Of a stretch of DNA of 64,000 nucleotides, positions 28,368 through 39,043 are shown piece after piece (within the stretch, counting starts at the first letter, position 1; every line of letters begins with the position of its first letter). The stretch covers positions 30,001-94,000 of the forward strand of contig JAJOZX010012036.1 in NCBI GenBank assembly GCA_023014485.1, in the 5' to 3' direction. The translations under genes were made by a program, and so were the position numbers. Source of the stretch: Bathynomus jamesi. Taxonomy: Eukaryota; Arthropoda; Malacostraca; Isopoda; Cirolanidae. The notes under the pieces were generated by a model that was not told where the DNA came from, did no database searches, and was given only the letters and a program-made list of their open reading frames with translations.

Positions 28368-28450
28368 AGTGGATCATTTACAAAATATTACAAATTTTGA
28401 GTGCTGTTCCTTATATTTTGTTTTCTTCTCCCACAGATGAAGAGAACCCC
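28368..28450. promoter_or_regulatory. Divergent intergenic region between ATPase and plus-strand genes
   Basis: An interval of about 80 bp between genes pointing away from each other, so both transcripts must start near here. It is AT-rich with no clear TATA that I would rely on. Confidence 0.35.
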
Positions 28451-29082
28451 ATGTCAGGTATAAAGCGACCGAAATACGCGCCTGTTGTTAGCCAACCACC
28501 ACCAGTAATAGATCCCCAACCCTCAACCTCTTACGCAACAATCCCCCCAGCAGCACCTCCCGCTAATATATCCCCTTATTCATCCGCCACAGTTTCCCCC
28601 CGTTCTGTTGAGTCTCCAATAATAGACTCCAGGCCCTCAACGTCTTACGCAACAAGCCCCGCCAGCAGCACCTTCCGCTAATATATCCCCTTATTCATCC
28701 GCCACAGTTGCTCCCCGTTCTGTTGAGGATGATATAACGTTTGAGTTGGTGCGCTCCGCAGCCCCCACCCCAGCCATGACTAGAAATCGGTATAGAGTCA
28801 GGGTCGACCCTAGAGCCATGTATAGCAATGGAATTGAGCGCGGGCTACGCCGGGTTGTACAGCGTATTGTAGTTTGCTCTTCAGAACCGCGACGAGCGTG
28901 AAGTCACGACGAGTCTGTCCTTCGGATTCGGGTCAGATGACGGTGATGTAGATGATCATTGGGTAGTAGTGCCATTTAGACGTTTGGCGGCTGAAGATGT
29001 AGAATATATATTAGGACGTATAATGGAAGCCGCCCAAAGTAGTATAGCCTTCAAATATGGACAACTTCACGGTAAATATTGA
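28397..29082 (+). pseudogene. Polinton proline-rich ORF upstream of polymerase, broken
   Basis: The first frame (to 28681) is Pro/Ser/Thr-rich with a duplicated block (RPSTSYAT and QPSTSYAT, about 110 bp apart). The next frame continues ANISPYSS to RNRYRVRVDPRAMYSNGIERG (to about 28902), and a third runs SFGFGSDDGDVDDHWVVVPF to FKYGQLHGKY (stop 29082). Two frameshifts. The last piece overlaps the start of polymerase by 26 bp. Function unknown; it may be an N-terminal extension or a separate virion or replication factor. Confidence 0.5.
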
Positions 29083-32000
29083 TCGTGTATTCCGTGTTGC
29101 GGGTCATAGTGCCATACCGTATACTCTTAACCTCAATTCTCAAGCTATTTATAGACGGCATATAAACGTCGATCGTGGTTGCGGCTTTATAGCAGTAGTC
29201 TTGGCTCGCATGTTTACTGTACAAATTACACGGGCTCAAAAAATTTGGCTGCCTACGGTCGTGGAACGTGCCCGTACACTAGCTGTAGACTGTGAACTTG
29301 AATTTGACTGTAATATGGGCCCTGAAGAGCTGAGAATGGTAGAACAGGAAATGATTGTTCGTATAGTTGTGTTTGGACTGGATGATCATCGTAGGAATGT
29401 GTATGTTTTTAAAAGCTGTGTGAGAGATCGTACAAGGCCCCTACTTATCTTAGGTCTGTCAGGGGCAACGTATCTCCCCATCCGTAATATAAGGTGCCTT
29501 TACGCGAGTTACGATAAAAGTCGAAAATATGGGAGACATCATGATTTGTGTAAAGGGTGCCTCGAGTTTGCGGATGATATAGTGAGACATTGTAAAGAAT
29601 GTCACATGGTATGTGAACAGTGTAAAAGCTCCAAATGTGAAAGCCGTGTAGTTGAAGCTGAGAAGAGGGATTGTAATGTGTGTAGACGCACATTTTTCAA
29701 TAATAGCTGTTTTGATTTCCATAAATCAATTGGCACGTGCAGGAAAATGAGAATCTGTGAATGTGGTATGTTTCACACAATGGATAATTGGGGAAAATTT
29801 AAGCACAAATGTGACGAAATTCAGTGTCCTACATGGCAGGAGGAATATAAGGCGGATGGAGTAAAACATGTATGTTATATGAAAGACGCCAAGTCTAAAA
29901 ACAAACCCTGTATAACTGTATACTACGATATAGAAACATATACGAATGCTGAAACTAAAGAGGTAATTCCACATATACTTGTGAGCCAGACTATCTGCGA
30001 TGAATGTATGGAGATCGAATGTGACGAGTGCCCCAAATGCGGTAAACGGACAAACGTTTTTAAAACGAATGTCCACGATAGTCCTGTGAAACTATTTGTG
30101 TCCTATATTGTCAAGTTAGCCGACAAGTTCAAGAAAATGACTATGTATATTCTCGCCCATAACGGTGCAAAGTTTGACACGCAGTTCCTTTATAAGGAGT
30201 TGCTTGAGCACGAATCATCTGAGATATTTACAGGTGATCCATTGAAAAGAGGCAACAAATTAATACAGATGCAAATAAGAGGCAATGTACAATTTAAAGA
30301 CACTTTATTATTCACACCTTGTAAATTAGCAAAGCTACCCAAGGTGATGGGGGTAGCAGCTGAAGTTTCCAAAGGATATTTCCCTTACACTTTCCTCACC
30401 AGCGAGACTTTAAACTACGTAGGCCCACCACCACCCAAACATTATTTTAACTATGATTGTATGAGTGTAGATGAACGTGAAGACTTTGATCGATACTACA
30501 ACAGTTTTAATGAACATAATCCTTATAATATAGCTGATGAATGTGAGCGTTATTGCGTGAATGATGTGCGAGTGCTTAGAGTATGTTTCCAGGCCTTTAG
30601 AAGGATGTACATAGGCCGTTTCAAATGCGATCCGCTGCAAGTCGCAACCACCATCGCGTCATTGTTTTACGGTGTTCAAGAATAACTTCATGCCTAAAGC
30701 CACCTTAGCCATTATTCACCGAAACAAACCCCGCAGTTACGGACACAAGGCTATTTACTGGCTCATACACCTACAGCAACAGACAGGTGTATACATAAAG
30801 CACGCCCGCAACACGGGTGAAGTACCCATTAAGATTAATGGTCGTGTTTTTTGGGTTGATGGATTAAGTGAAAACCATGTCACTGGTGTGAAGACTGTGT
30901 ACTCCTTTAACGGATGCTGGTGGCATGGGTGCCCCCGTCCTGAGTGCGGAATCTCCGGAGATATCCACGGTAGATCTCCTGTCGACTGTCTTGCGTGGAC
31001 CCGCACCCGCGATCAACTTATAGGATCACAGTTCACTCACAGTCTTGTGGAGCATGAATATGATGCACGGATGGAGACAGACGAGGTGTACCGTGAGGAA
31101 ATAAACACGATCAAGCGTTCAATGGTGCTGGATCCTCTCAAATGTGGTGATAGCTTGTTTGGAGGACGTACAAATCCATTCAGACTATACTTTCCACCTA
31201 CGGAGGGTGTGAAGCTCCATTACTAAGATTTCTGTTCTTTATACCCATACGTGATGAAGAACAATCCGTACCCCGTGGGCGCTCCTGAGAAACTGGTGGG
31301 ACCTAACCTGCCCTCCATCAATGAATTTTCAAGAAATTTGAATGATCGTTACTTTGGGCTCTCTTTCATAGACGTACTCCCCCCACGCAATTTATGGATG
31401 CCAATCTTACCTGTCGTTATCGACCACAAGCTCATGTTTACCCTGTGCGTGAAGTGCGCAGAATAACGGCAATTGTAACCATATACCCCACCAGCGTAAG
31501 ATCAGAGGCATATATACAAGTCCTGAGCTGGCCCTAGCCGTACGCCATGGGTATAGAATACTCAAGATACATGAGGTGTGGAGGTTTCAGAAGCTACCCA
31601 ACCTTTTCACACCATATATAAACGCATTTTTGAAGGATAAGGTTGAGGTATCAGGGTATCCGCGAGGAGTTGATACCGAAGATGAAAAGTCTGCCTATAT
31701 TCAACGTTACCGCGACCGCGAAGGTATACAACTTGATCGTGCCCAAATTGCAAAGAATCCTGGCAAGCGCTTTAGTTCAAAGTTGTCTAAACAGTCTATG
31801 TGGAAAATTTGCACAGAATACCGGAAAAGGGAACATTCATTTGGCACAAAGTTATAGTGATGTCTGGGATTATGCCAATGCTCCCGATAAAGAGGTCATG
31901 GAGATCGTGAATGTAGGTAATACTTACATAATAAAGTACAACAACACTGAATTGGCCACAGATACCTCAAGGGTTACAAACATACCTGTGACCAGCTTCA

Positions 32001-32515
32001 CAACAGCCTACGCCCGCATAAAACTTTGGGGTCTATTGCATTCTCTTGGGCGGAGAGTATTGTATGCCGATACAGATAGCGTGATATTCAGAGAGAGGGA
32101 GGGTGAATACATGCCTGCTATTGGGGAGTTCCTCGGCGAGCTCACTGATGAGATCAAGGATGAGTATGGGGACAACGCATACGCCGACTCTTTTGTCTCA
32201 ACAGGACCTAAAACATATGGGGTACGGGTGAGGGTAGGGGAGGATATGAAATATATCGTGAAGGCAAAGGGTATTACGCTCAACCATGCGAATCGGCGGG
32301 TTGTTAACTTTGAATCGTTGAAGGATCTAGTGTGTTTGGACGATGATGAGGGCGAACGACCTCCCAACTAACTGTAGGCACCCACAATTTTCGGGCGCAG
32401 AAGCTGGGGGTGTGAAGGAACTTAGGGGAATGAAGGTGTGCCGTAACACCTATAGGAAACGTTACCAGTTACCTGGTACCTATGATACCGTACCCTTTGG
32501 ATACCATAACCTTTG
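29057..32515 (+). pseudogene. Polinton protein-primed DNA polymerase B, multiple breaks
   Basis: The first frame (29057-30685, 542 residues) has a Cys-rich region (CKECHMVCEQCKSSKC) and the 3'-5' exonuclease motifs YYDIET (about residue 289), AHNGAKFDT (about 367) and YCVNDVRVL (about 500). After a shift at 30672-30685 comes FMPKATLAII and SFNGCWWHGCP. A TAA at 31224-31226 precedes motif A, DFCSLYPYVM. Further shifts separate motif B, LNSLCGKFAQ (about 31790), and motif C, YADTDSVIF (about 32060). The final codons (YQLPGTYDTVPFGYHNL) lie at 32460-32515. It replicates the element. Four or more lesions. Confidence 0.88.
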
Positions 32516-32645
32516 ATGCGTCTATTGTTAACTTACTTATCACACGTATTTGTAAATATGTATGTCTTGTATATAATCTTTGATGTATCTATTGTTAACT
32601 TATTTATTACACGTATTTGTAAATATATATATAACTTGAATATCT
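32516..32645. repeat. Two tandem about 65-bp repeats
   Basis: TTTGATG-GTCTATTGTTAACTTA-TATTTGTAAATAT is repeated twice immediately after the polymerase stop. AT-rich and non-coding. Confidence 0.75.
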
Positions 32646-32684
32646 CGTTTATTAAATAAATCATGTTTCAATTAGCGTTTCACT

Positions 32685-32772
32685 TTCTCCTTTGTGTGTG
32701 TGTGTGCACAGGTGAAAGTTCTAAGTGTGTTTGTGTGTGTGTGTGTGTGCACAGGTGAAAGTTCTAAGCTCC
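32685..32772. repeat. (TG)n-containing tandem duplication
   Basis: The block (TG)n-GCACAGGTGAAAGTTCTAAG occurs twice in tandem, just before a GC-box-like CTCCGCCC at 32771-32778. Confidence 0.75.
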
Positions 32773-32885
32773 GCCCACTGTAAGACCAGCAACGTGAGTC
32801 ATGCTACTATCTGGGATTCCCTGCGTGGTCAGTTGACTGCAGTAAGCCCTTGAGATCAGACGTGTATTCGCCAGCGTAGAAGAAA

Positions 32886-33470
32886 ATGGCTACCTTTAAT
32901 ATTGCTTGTACAACGTTTATGAAATGGTATTCAGCAAAGTGTGAAGATGTGGTGGATACCGAAAAACTTCCTATTCCCCCTCCTATGCCTCTTTTAAAAC
33001 CACATTGGATCGTGCGAAGGAGCAAGATGTACAAATACTCTACGGATGTTCTGGTGAGACCGTTGCAGGCTTTCGTTGCACAGACGATGTGCTGAAGTAT
33101 GCTGTAGAGCTAAACTTTATAAAGTCTCACATATACCGTGAAGTAAAAGAAACAACGCGTGCAGAAGAGAAGCAGCAGATATGGATAATGAGTCTTGTGG
33201 ATGGGTGGTGTGACAAGCGGTATTATGTTACACCATGTCGATTACTCATACCCTACGACTGAAAATGTGAATCTCGTCATCATGGAGAATCTTAAGTATT
33301 TTTATCACTATATTAATGTATATCATGATGAGGTTCGTAGTGAGGTTGTGGCTAGTGCCCTGCGTGAGTTTTTAGCAGACTTTAGAGACGAATATCGTTT
33401 GCTAGGCAGAAAGGAAAAATATGAGCATATGTTCCTCTCAAATAGTGCGCCGGAGTGTGAAGATGTTTAG
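32886..33470 (+). pseudogene. Polinton accessory ORF 1, unrecognised, two frameshifts
   Basis: Three overlapping frames read in sequence: 32886 onward (MATFNIACTTFMKWY, PIPPPMPLLKPHW), 33005 onward (VQILYGCSGETVAGFRC, ELNFIKSHIYREV, WIMSLVDGW) and 33195 onward (NVNLVIMENLKYFYHYIN, LREFLADFRDEYRLLGR). Together they would give about 190 residues, mainly helical. The unit sits downstream of polymerase in the same orientation. I recognise no family. Confidence 0.5.
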
Positions 33471-33773
33471 GAGATAAAACATTATAAAATGTGCCTAGTT
33501 CGTGAAAATTATCCTGAGGGAAACTGTCTGGTGCGTATTCTGGTAGTGATAAAACGTTAAAACCGAAATTAATTCTTGTACCGGAAAAAAACACCTACCC
33601 AATATAATGGGGTACAACAATTCGCCACACGTTTCATTAGATTATGGTGCGACTCGCACCTCACGGATCATACGAGTTCGAACAACCCATTCACGTCATC
33701 AGGGTGAGTCACCGCCCATCGAACCGTTCCTGCCTACCTGCGTGCCTCACGCGGCTCATAGTTATCTCAGAGC

Positions 33774-34532
33774 TTGAACCGAGTGGACGTGCGCTCCTCG
33801 AATACGATGGAACTTCCTTTGAGCAGCATTCTCAACGCCTCGTACGATGTGTCCGTGACGAAATCGTTGCGCGTGTTCAGGCGTAAATCCGGTACCGTTA
33901 GCTATGTACTGGAAACGGAATGTAGACAAACAAACAAACGGAATGTTGTTTATTTAAGTGTCGAGGAGATGAATAGAATCTTCGTGATAGTTGAGAAGTG
34001 GAGTGAAGATCGTTATAAAATACCTGCTAACGTAGGTACAAGAAGAGAGCAGATTAGTGACGCACCCTCATACGCCGTTGTATGTACGTTGTGTATAAAT
34101 AACGATCGGCCATGCATTGATATACGGCTGATGTGGAAGAATGCTTCTGATAATAACGCTCTTGTTCCTACGCGAAACCGTTTCATCCTCGACAGAATGT
34201 TTGAAATCGTCGGATTCCGCAAGCTGAAACCTATATTAGACGCGCGTGTTACGGATATGCTTTATTTTGATACAGTACTTGAATACGCATACACCGCTCT
34301 GCTCGATGGGTTTACCGAGTGTAGGGCTGAACAAGGTGAGAATGGTCTAGAGCTGGACGTTTATTTAAAAAGTTTAGACTCTTTGAAATATCATGAACTT
34401 TGGTACAAAGCAATTGATCGGTACAAGGCTGAGCTCACCTACACCGTTCACCCTGAAGAACTATTTCTTTATATAACGAGCAGTTGTCGTAACGACTTAG
34501 AAGATTATTTCAATTGCCGCTATGTTGAGTGA
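33774..34532 (+). CDS. Polinton accessory ORF 2, unrecognised, 252 aa
   Basis: A fully open frame beginning MNRVDVRSSNTM; an internal Met at residue 12 (MELPLSSILNASYDV) may be the true start. Notable stretches are NVVYLSVEEMNRIFVIVEKW, split here as NVVYLSVEEM and NRIFVIVEKW, and ALLDGFTECRAEQGENG. Two Cys pairs but no zinc-finger spacing, no signal peptide, no transmembrane segment. Its open state inside a decayed element suggests either chance or retained function. Its stop overlaps the next gene. Confidence 0.6.
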   Translation: MNRVDVRSSNTMELPLSSILNASYDVSVTKSLRVFRRKSGTVSYVLETECRQTNKRNVVYLSVEEMNRIFVIVEKWSEDRYKIPANVGTRREQISDAPSYAVVCTLCINNDRPCIDIRLMWKNASDNNALVPTRNRFILDRMFEIVGFRKLKPILDARVTDMLYFDTVLEYAYTALLDGFTECRAEQGENGLELDVYLKSLDSLKYHELWYKAIDRYKAELTYTVHPEELFLYITSSCRNDLEDYFNCRYVE

Positions 34533-34872
34533 AGATGAGTTCACGATTGAAAAGCTCGGGTCGGTAGAAATAAACCCTCGATTGGAAAGGCGTGTTTATA
34601 AACTTGTGTTTAATAATGTAGCTAACGATGAACTCTTTGTGCGTGCTTTTGATTGTATTCTAGACGTATTTAAAGATAACTTACCAACCGGTTGTAAAGT
34701 GGGAACAAAAATAGTACTGAACGATATGAAAGCCCTTCATATCGAGTACAGGTTTCCCTATACTTTAAGCGGTGAAATATTATTAAACCGCGTATACTGC
34801 GTAATGCAGAGCAATAATGATGTAATTGTAGACTCGATTAAGTGCGAGTTTAGTATTTTGAAAAAAAAGTGA
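34522..34872 (+). CDS. Polinton accessory ORF 3, unrecognised, 116 aa
   Basis: A fully open frame whose ATG (34522) overlaps the last 11 bp of ORF 2, the compact arrangement expected of a viral-type operon-like unit. It reads MLSEDEFTIEKLGSVEINP and ends in a poly-Lys tail (FSILKKK). It is beta-rich in appearance (VYKLVFNNVANDELFVRAF). No family recognised. Confidence 0.55.
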   Translation: MLSEDEFTIEKLGSVEINPRLERRVYKLVFNNVANDELFVRAFDCILDVFKDNLPTGCKVGTKIVLNDMKALHIEYRFPYTLSGEILLNRVYCVMQSNNDVIVDSIKCEFSILKKK

Positions 34873-35094
34873 AATGTATTTATATATTTAACATATTTGT
34901 GTGTATATGTATATATATATATTTTGCTATATTGATGATTATACGATTTCTTATGTTGCGCGGTAGAAGATAGTGTATGTATTTATTTATTTAGTTGTGT
35001 GTATATATTTCTGCTATGTTGATGATTATATTATTTCTTAGTTTTGTTTTTGATCATTCCAATGTATATTTATTTCTATATATCTATATATAAT

Positions 35095-35133
<39 letters not shown>

Positions 35134-35300
35134 TTCTCCTGTACTGATATATTGACGGATATATTTTTTGATTATATGCATATTCCTCGTTCATATTTCT
35201 TAAACTATTATTATTTTTAATTGATCATTCAAATGTATATTTATTTCTATATATTTATAATAAACAGAATGATGTAATGTTTTATTTAATTCTTTTGGTT
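34873..35300. other. AT-rich non-coding tail of the Polinton region
   Basis: Repeated ATGTATATTTATTTCTATATAT and GTTGATGATTATA segments with a (TG)n/(TA)n at about 35096-35135. The right Polinton terminus may lie here but I could not match it to the left side. Confidence 0.45.
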
Positions 35301-35379
35301 GTAAACAATTATATAAATGGCTGGTTACGCCTTCTAAACCTACTAGCGGAATTCTAAGCCAACTTTTAAGAATTAATTA

Positions 35380-35515
35380 AATAAATGGTACAATCTGGCA
35401 ACTTAATAATGTATACCTGAACAATTAAAATGGTATCTGGCAACTGCCCTAATAATGTATACCTGAACAATTAAAATAAAAAGTGGTATCTGGCAACTCA
35501 ACCTGAACAAGCCAT
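35380..35515. repeat. Tandem repeat, about 55-bp unit
   Basis: The unit TCTGGCAACT, TAATAATGTATACCTGAACA, ATTAAAAT occurs twice and partially a third time. Confidence 0.75.
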
Positions 35516-35679
35516 TTAGCCTTCTAAGCCAACAGCTGATTAGGAGTCTATAAGACAACGGCCTACTCGGCTGAAGTCTTATTATGCACTTGGCTCCTGC
35601 CAGGTGAACACCTCTCTCCTTTCTCTCCTTTCCTCTCTTTCTCTTGGGGGATAACGCCGCCTCCAAGTTTCATGACCCC

Positions 35680-35870
35680 TTGTTGCACCTGCAGCATCCC
35701 CCCACCCCCCTTTGCAACATTGAGTTGTTGCATACCCCCATCCCTTTGCGACATTGAGTTGTTGCGTACCCCCACCCCCTTTGCAACACCCACCCCCTTT
35801 GCAACATTAACTTGTTGCACACCCCCACTCCCTTTGCAACATTCCTGCACTTTCTCTTTTGAGGCTATAC
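35680..35870. repeat. Tandem CCCTTTGCAACATTGAGTTG repeats
   Basis: The 35-40-bp unit CCCCCTTTGCAACA, TTGAGTTGTTGCATACC repeats about five times with deletions. The downstream TTCCTGCACTTTCTCTTTT, GGCTATACTAC matches 11.55 kb in reverse. Confidence 0.75.
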
Positions 35871-36334
35871 TACTGACTCTGAACATTTATTGGCCAAACG
35901 TTTCGGTCCACTCAGGGGACATCTTCAGTGACTAAATAGAAGCATCTAAAAACACAATCATATAACTAAAGTAAATAGAAATGTCATAAATATACTGCAC
36001 AATAATAAAATCTAATACAAAAAAAAACCTATCTGGATTATAAGAAATAAAAGTAAAAATAAAACAGAAAAACGAAAATTTCAAAATTAAAAATTTAAAA
36101 AAATTTAAAAAGTTTAAAAAAATTTTAAAATTTAAAAAAAAATTAAAAAAAGGACTGACCTGGATGGTAAAAGTTATAAATGACAAGTGGAGAGAAAGGA
36201 AAGAAGAAAAAAACTTAAATTAGTGCGTTAGTTGCGTTAAAAAGGTGTTGGTTGGTTACGAAGTAGGCTATGTAATTTTATCGAGGAAAGGCTGTCGTTT
36301 AATTCTGGATTTAATTTCTTGATAAAAAGGGATT

Positions 36335-36679
36335 CTAAAATTTTAAGATCAAGCGAATTAGAAGCAGACGACAAAATCGCAAAGGAGTCCTGGGCCACGG
36401 GTGGTCATGGGTCTCTGAATGATGCCGAATAGCAGAGGATTCAGGAGTGGAAAGAGGGCGAGAAGTTCGATGAGAAAAACCCAAATGCTTCGAAATCCTA
36501 AGTTTTAACTGTAGGGCAGTCTGCCCAACATAACGACTTTGGCAGGTCGCGCATGTATATAAATAAATAACAAAGGATCTCAAAAGCACGGGGAGGTGAT
36601 CCTTATGGCGAAAAAAGGAGGATTGCAGAGAATTAGAATTAATAATTATAAAGTCGCATTGAGGGAAGTGTCTGTCCAA
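36335..36679 (-). pseudogene. Penelope GIY-YIG endonuclease domain
   Basis: YLYTCATCQSRYVGQTALQL fits the GIY-YIG core of Penelope enzymes: first Tyr and Cys-rich knuckle, then YVGQT in place of YIGET. LRISKHLGFS carries the Arg and His that follow. It is upstream of a Ser/Thr/His-rich tail. It would nick target DNA for retrotransposition. The linker to the RT (36690-36930) has stops and shifts. Confidence 0.78.
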
Positions 36680-36930
36680 AATAGAGTGGACATCTTTATT
36701 AAGTTGAAAAGTTAGTTGGTCTAAAAAGGGAAGCTTAAGATAAACCTTGTTTCGGAACCGTGGACTGAATTATTTTGGGCGAATATAGGTTATTTAAAAA
36801 TTTAGAAATTAAAGTCTCAATAGTCAAAGTACAATAAAAATTATAGTTAAAAAATCTCTTAAGATACTGAATTTCTAAGTCAAATAAAGACCAACTTGAA
36901 CAAAGGTGATAGGCTCTAAAAATACGACTT

Positions 36931-37330
36931 TTAATAAGTCTTATTAGCCAGCTTAAAACTAAGTGGAATATTGCTGAAAAAATGAGTACCGAGTTTGGTA
37001 GTAGTTGGTTTTCTATATACTTGTGTTGAGAAGCCTGTACTATGTTTATTTATGGTAACATCAAGAAACGAAATTTTATTGTATTGTTCTATTTCCATAG
37101 AGAATTTAATATTAGGATGCTTAGTATTAATGTAATTTAAAAATAAAGGAGCATGATCTTTATGCTTAAAAATGACAAAACAATCATCTACATAACGTTT
37201 AAATAAAATAGGTTTAAAATCAAGCGGACAATCCCTCAGCCACTTTTCCTCGTGAAAACAAAGAAAACTTAGCAAAGGACGGACCAAGGGGGCGAACCCA
37301 TTGCCATTCCCTCGTGCTGGTGGAAAAGTT
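36931..37330 (-). pseudogene. Penelope reverse transcriptase, C-terminal fragment
   Basis: An MAMGSP motif near 37315 is followed, after a frameshift, by LCFHEEKWL, the catalytic box RYVDDCFVIF, and FLDVTINKHSTGF, then VYRKPTTT. YVDD and FLDV are the hallmark Penelope motifs. The fragment is cut upstream by the inverted terminal repeat. Confidence 0.82.
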
Positions 37331-37680
37331 TCTTATAAAAAAAGAATATGGTATCCTGGACTGATAACTTTAAAAGTTTTGAAAACAATTTTAAACTTTT
37401 TACATTTTTTAATTTTAAAATTCTTTTTTTCTGTTTTATTTTTACTTTCTTTTATTTTGTCTTATAATCCAGATAGTTTTTTTTAAAAGTTGGGTTTTTT
37501 TTTAACTTTTTGTATTAGATTTTATTATTGTACAGTATATTTATGACATTTGTATTTACTTTAGTTATATGATTGTGTTTTTAGATGCTTCTATTTAGTC
37601 ACTGAAGATGGCCCCTGAGTGGACTGAAACGTTTGGCCAATAAATGTTGAGAGTCGTATCTCTTGTTTTCATATTCCTAT

Positions 37681-37915
37681 TGAGGATATATATATATATA
37701 TATATGGTGCTGGTTAAGTGTGCGGTCTACCTACGATTCGGCGGTCTACCTTTTAATTATAGCTTCTTATCTTGTTTACTAATTGTTTGTTTACATCCCA
37801 TTTTCAATCGCCCTTGACGATTGGTTAGGTTTAGTCATGATATTTTCGTTAGTTTAAACGAAAATATCATGATTAAACCTAACCAATCGTAGGTAGACCG
37901 CACACTTAACCAGCA

Positions 37916-37977
<62 letters not shown>
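37681..37977. repeat. (TA)n and (TG)n microsatellites around a MITE
   Basis: TA arrays at 37687-37705 and 37918-37951, with (TG)n at 37952-37977. The MITE lies between. Confidence 0.9.
37706..37917. mobile_element. 212-bp foldback MITE (GGTGCTGGTTAAGTG family)
   Basis: Termini GGTGCTGGTTAAGTGTGCGG and its complement CCGCACACTTAACCAGCACC, followed inward by TCTACCTACGATT. A second inner inverted repeat centres on 37855 (AAACGAAAATATCATGATTA and complement). No coding capacity. Flanked by TA. Fragments of the family occur at 17.61 and 57.74 kb. Confidence 0.8.
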
Positions 37978-38839
37978 ATGATAAAAGTTGTTTCCTGTAA
38001 ACAACAGTTCGGGCAGCAGCAGCAGACAGAAAGGCTATATTCTACAGTACTTTCATGCGTTAACAAATGCTTCTAACTTGGGGTTTAAGGCAAGATAATT
38101 ATGTGCTCTCTTTTTAAAGGACTCGACCAAATTACAGTAACTTGATCTACGCTGGATGGCAAATGGCAATCTATTTAAAAAATTAACTATATGACAGTAC
38201 ATTTCTTAAAATTTGTCTTAACTAACTTTCAAACTGCACATCGAATACACATTAAATAAACTGTCAAAGTTCACTTATATTTTCCATAAACTAAACCACC
38301 ACAGTTCAAAATACTCGCTACTCAATCCGTATTACACCCATGCACACCTTTACATTCTGTACAATGTGAATCAAACGATACGCATAAAAAATTGTCAAAA
38401 TCTTATCACGAGTCAAAACCAACTCAGAGCACACAAGTCCTGCGTTCAAATCTCTTAAACTCTCTTAAGCTTAACGACTCGCACAAACTGAATAGCTGGG
38501 CAAATTATTTACAAAATATTGTATAAGGAAGCTCCTGCGTTAATTATGCAAATTATATCAAACCACCAAGTAAATGTTTCGGTGAACCCAACACATGATA
38601 AATTTCACTTCCAGAAAACTAATTTTAGACTTGAACCATCAAAGAGATCCCTCTCATACGAAACTACTCATATTTAGATAAATCTAGAAACAAATTTAGA
38701 AGCGAACTTTTCTCATACACACTTTCGTATTCAATTAAAAAGGAAAATCTTTAGCTCATCTCACTCTCAATCTCACTCTCACTCTCAATCCTCATCCTCG
38801 TCAGCCAGACTCTGTACTGAACGGACGCATTTCCTGAGC
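37978..38839. other. Non-coding DNA
   Basis: AT-rich with a pyrimidine stretch of CTCTCAATCTCACTCTC type at 38757-38800. No gene recognised. The 3' part may already be CR1 5' UTR. Confidence 0.45.
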
Positions 38840-39043
38840 TCTCTGATATTGCATCTACTTTTGTATATTGCTGAGAATTTTGCTTTTGGATAGTTTTGAA
38901 TTTTATATACTTGCGTTTAAATTTACGTTGTTACAGTTAAGTAATTGAATATTAGTGGTTTTTAGCGATTTAGAAGTTTTCATAGCGTGCCGGCTTAATT
39001 TAACTTATACCTGTGACGGTTTAAACTAATTTTTAACTGCGCG

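Larger units (their letters stand above)
21481..34872. mobile_element. Polinton/Maverick, degraded, ends not resolved
   Basis: The block codes for the diagnostic Polinton set: adenain-type protease, double jelly-roll major capsid, minor capsid, retroviral-type integrase with chromodomain, packaging ATPase and protein-primed DNA polymerase B. Capsid, protease, integrase and ATPase lie on the minus strand; polymerase and accessory ORFs on the plus. Polintons are self-synthesising virus-like DNA transposons. Here most genes carry one or more frameshifts and a 1,134-bp stretch is duplicated. The coding span is about 13.4 kb; the full element was probably 14-16 kb. Confidence 0.9.
35871..37655 (-). 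mobile_element. Penelope-like element with inverted termini
   Basis: Inverted copies of about 300 bp bound it (35871-36175 against 37345-37655). Each has ACTGAAGATG, then GAGTGGAC, GAAACGTTTGGCCAATAA, wording typical of Penelope-like element terminal repeats. Between them the minus strand codes for reverse transcriptase and GIY-YIG endonuclease fragments. The 5' two-thirds of the RT is missing, replaced by the inverted terminal repeat, a common outcome for these elements. Confidence 0.85.

Noticed and set aside
21481..34872. An integrated adenovirus, poxvirus or giant virus
   Set aside because: The protease, capsid and ATPase resemble those viruses, but the combination with rve integrase plus chromodomain and protein-primed polymerase B is diagnostic of Polintons.
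34873..35300. Polinton right terminal inverted repeat
   Set aside because: Compared with the left side (20.55-21.48 kb) in reverse complement and saw no matching stretch long enough to claim.
37981..38839. Host exons before CR1 copy A
   Set aside because: No open frame with splice sites; only AT-rich DNA and pyrimidine runs.
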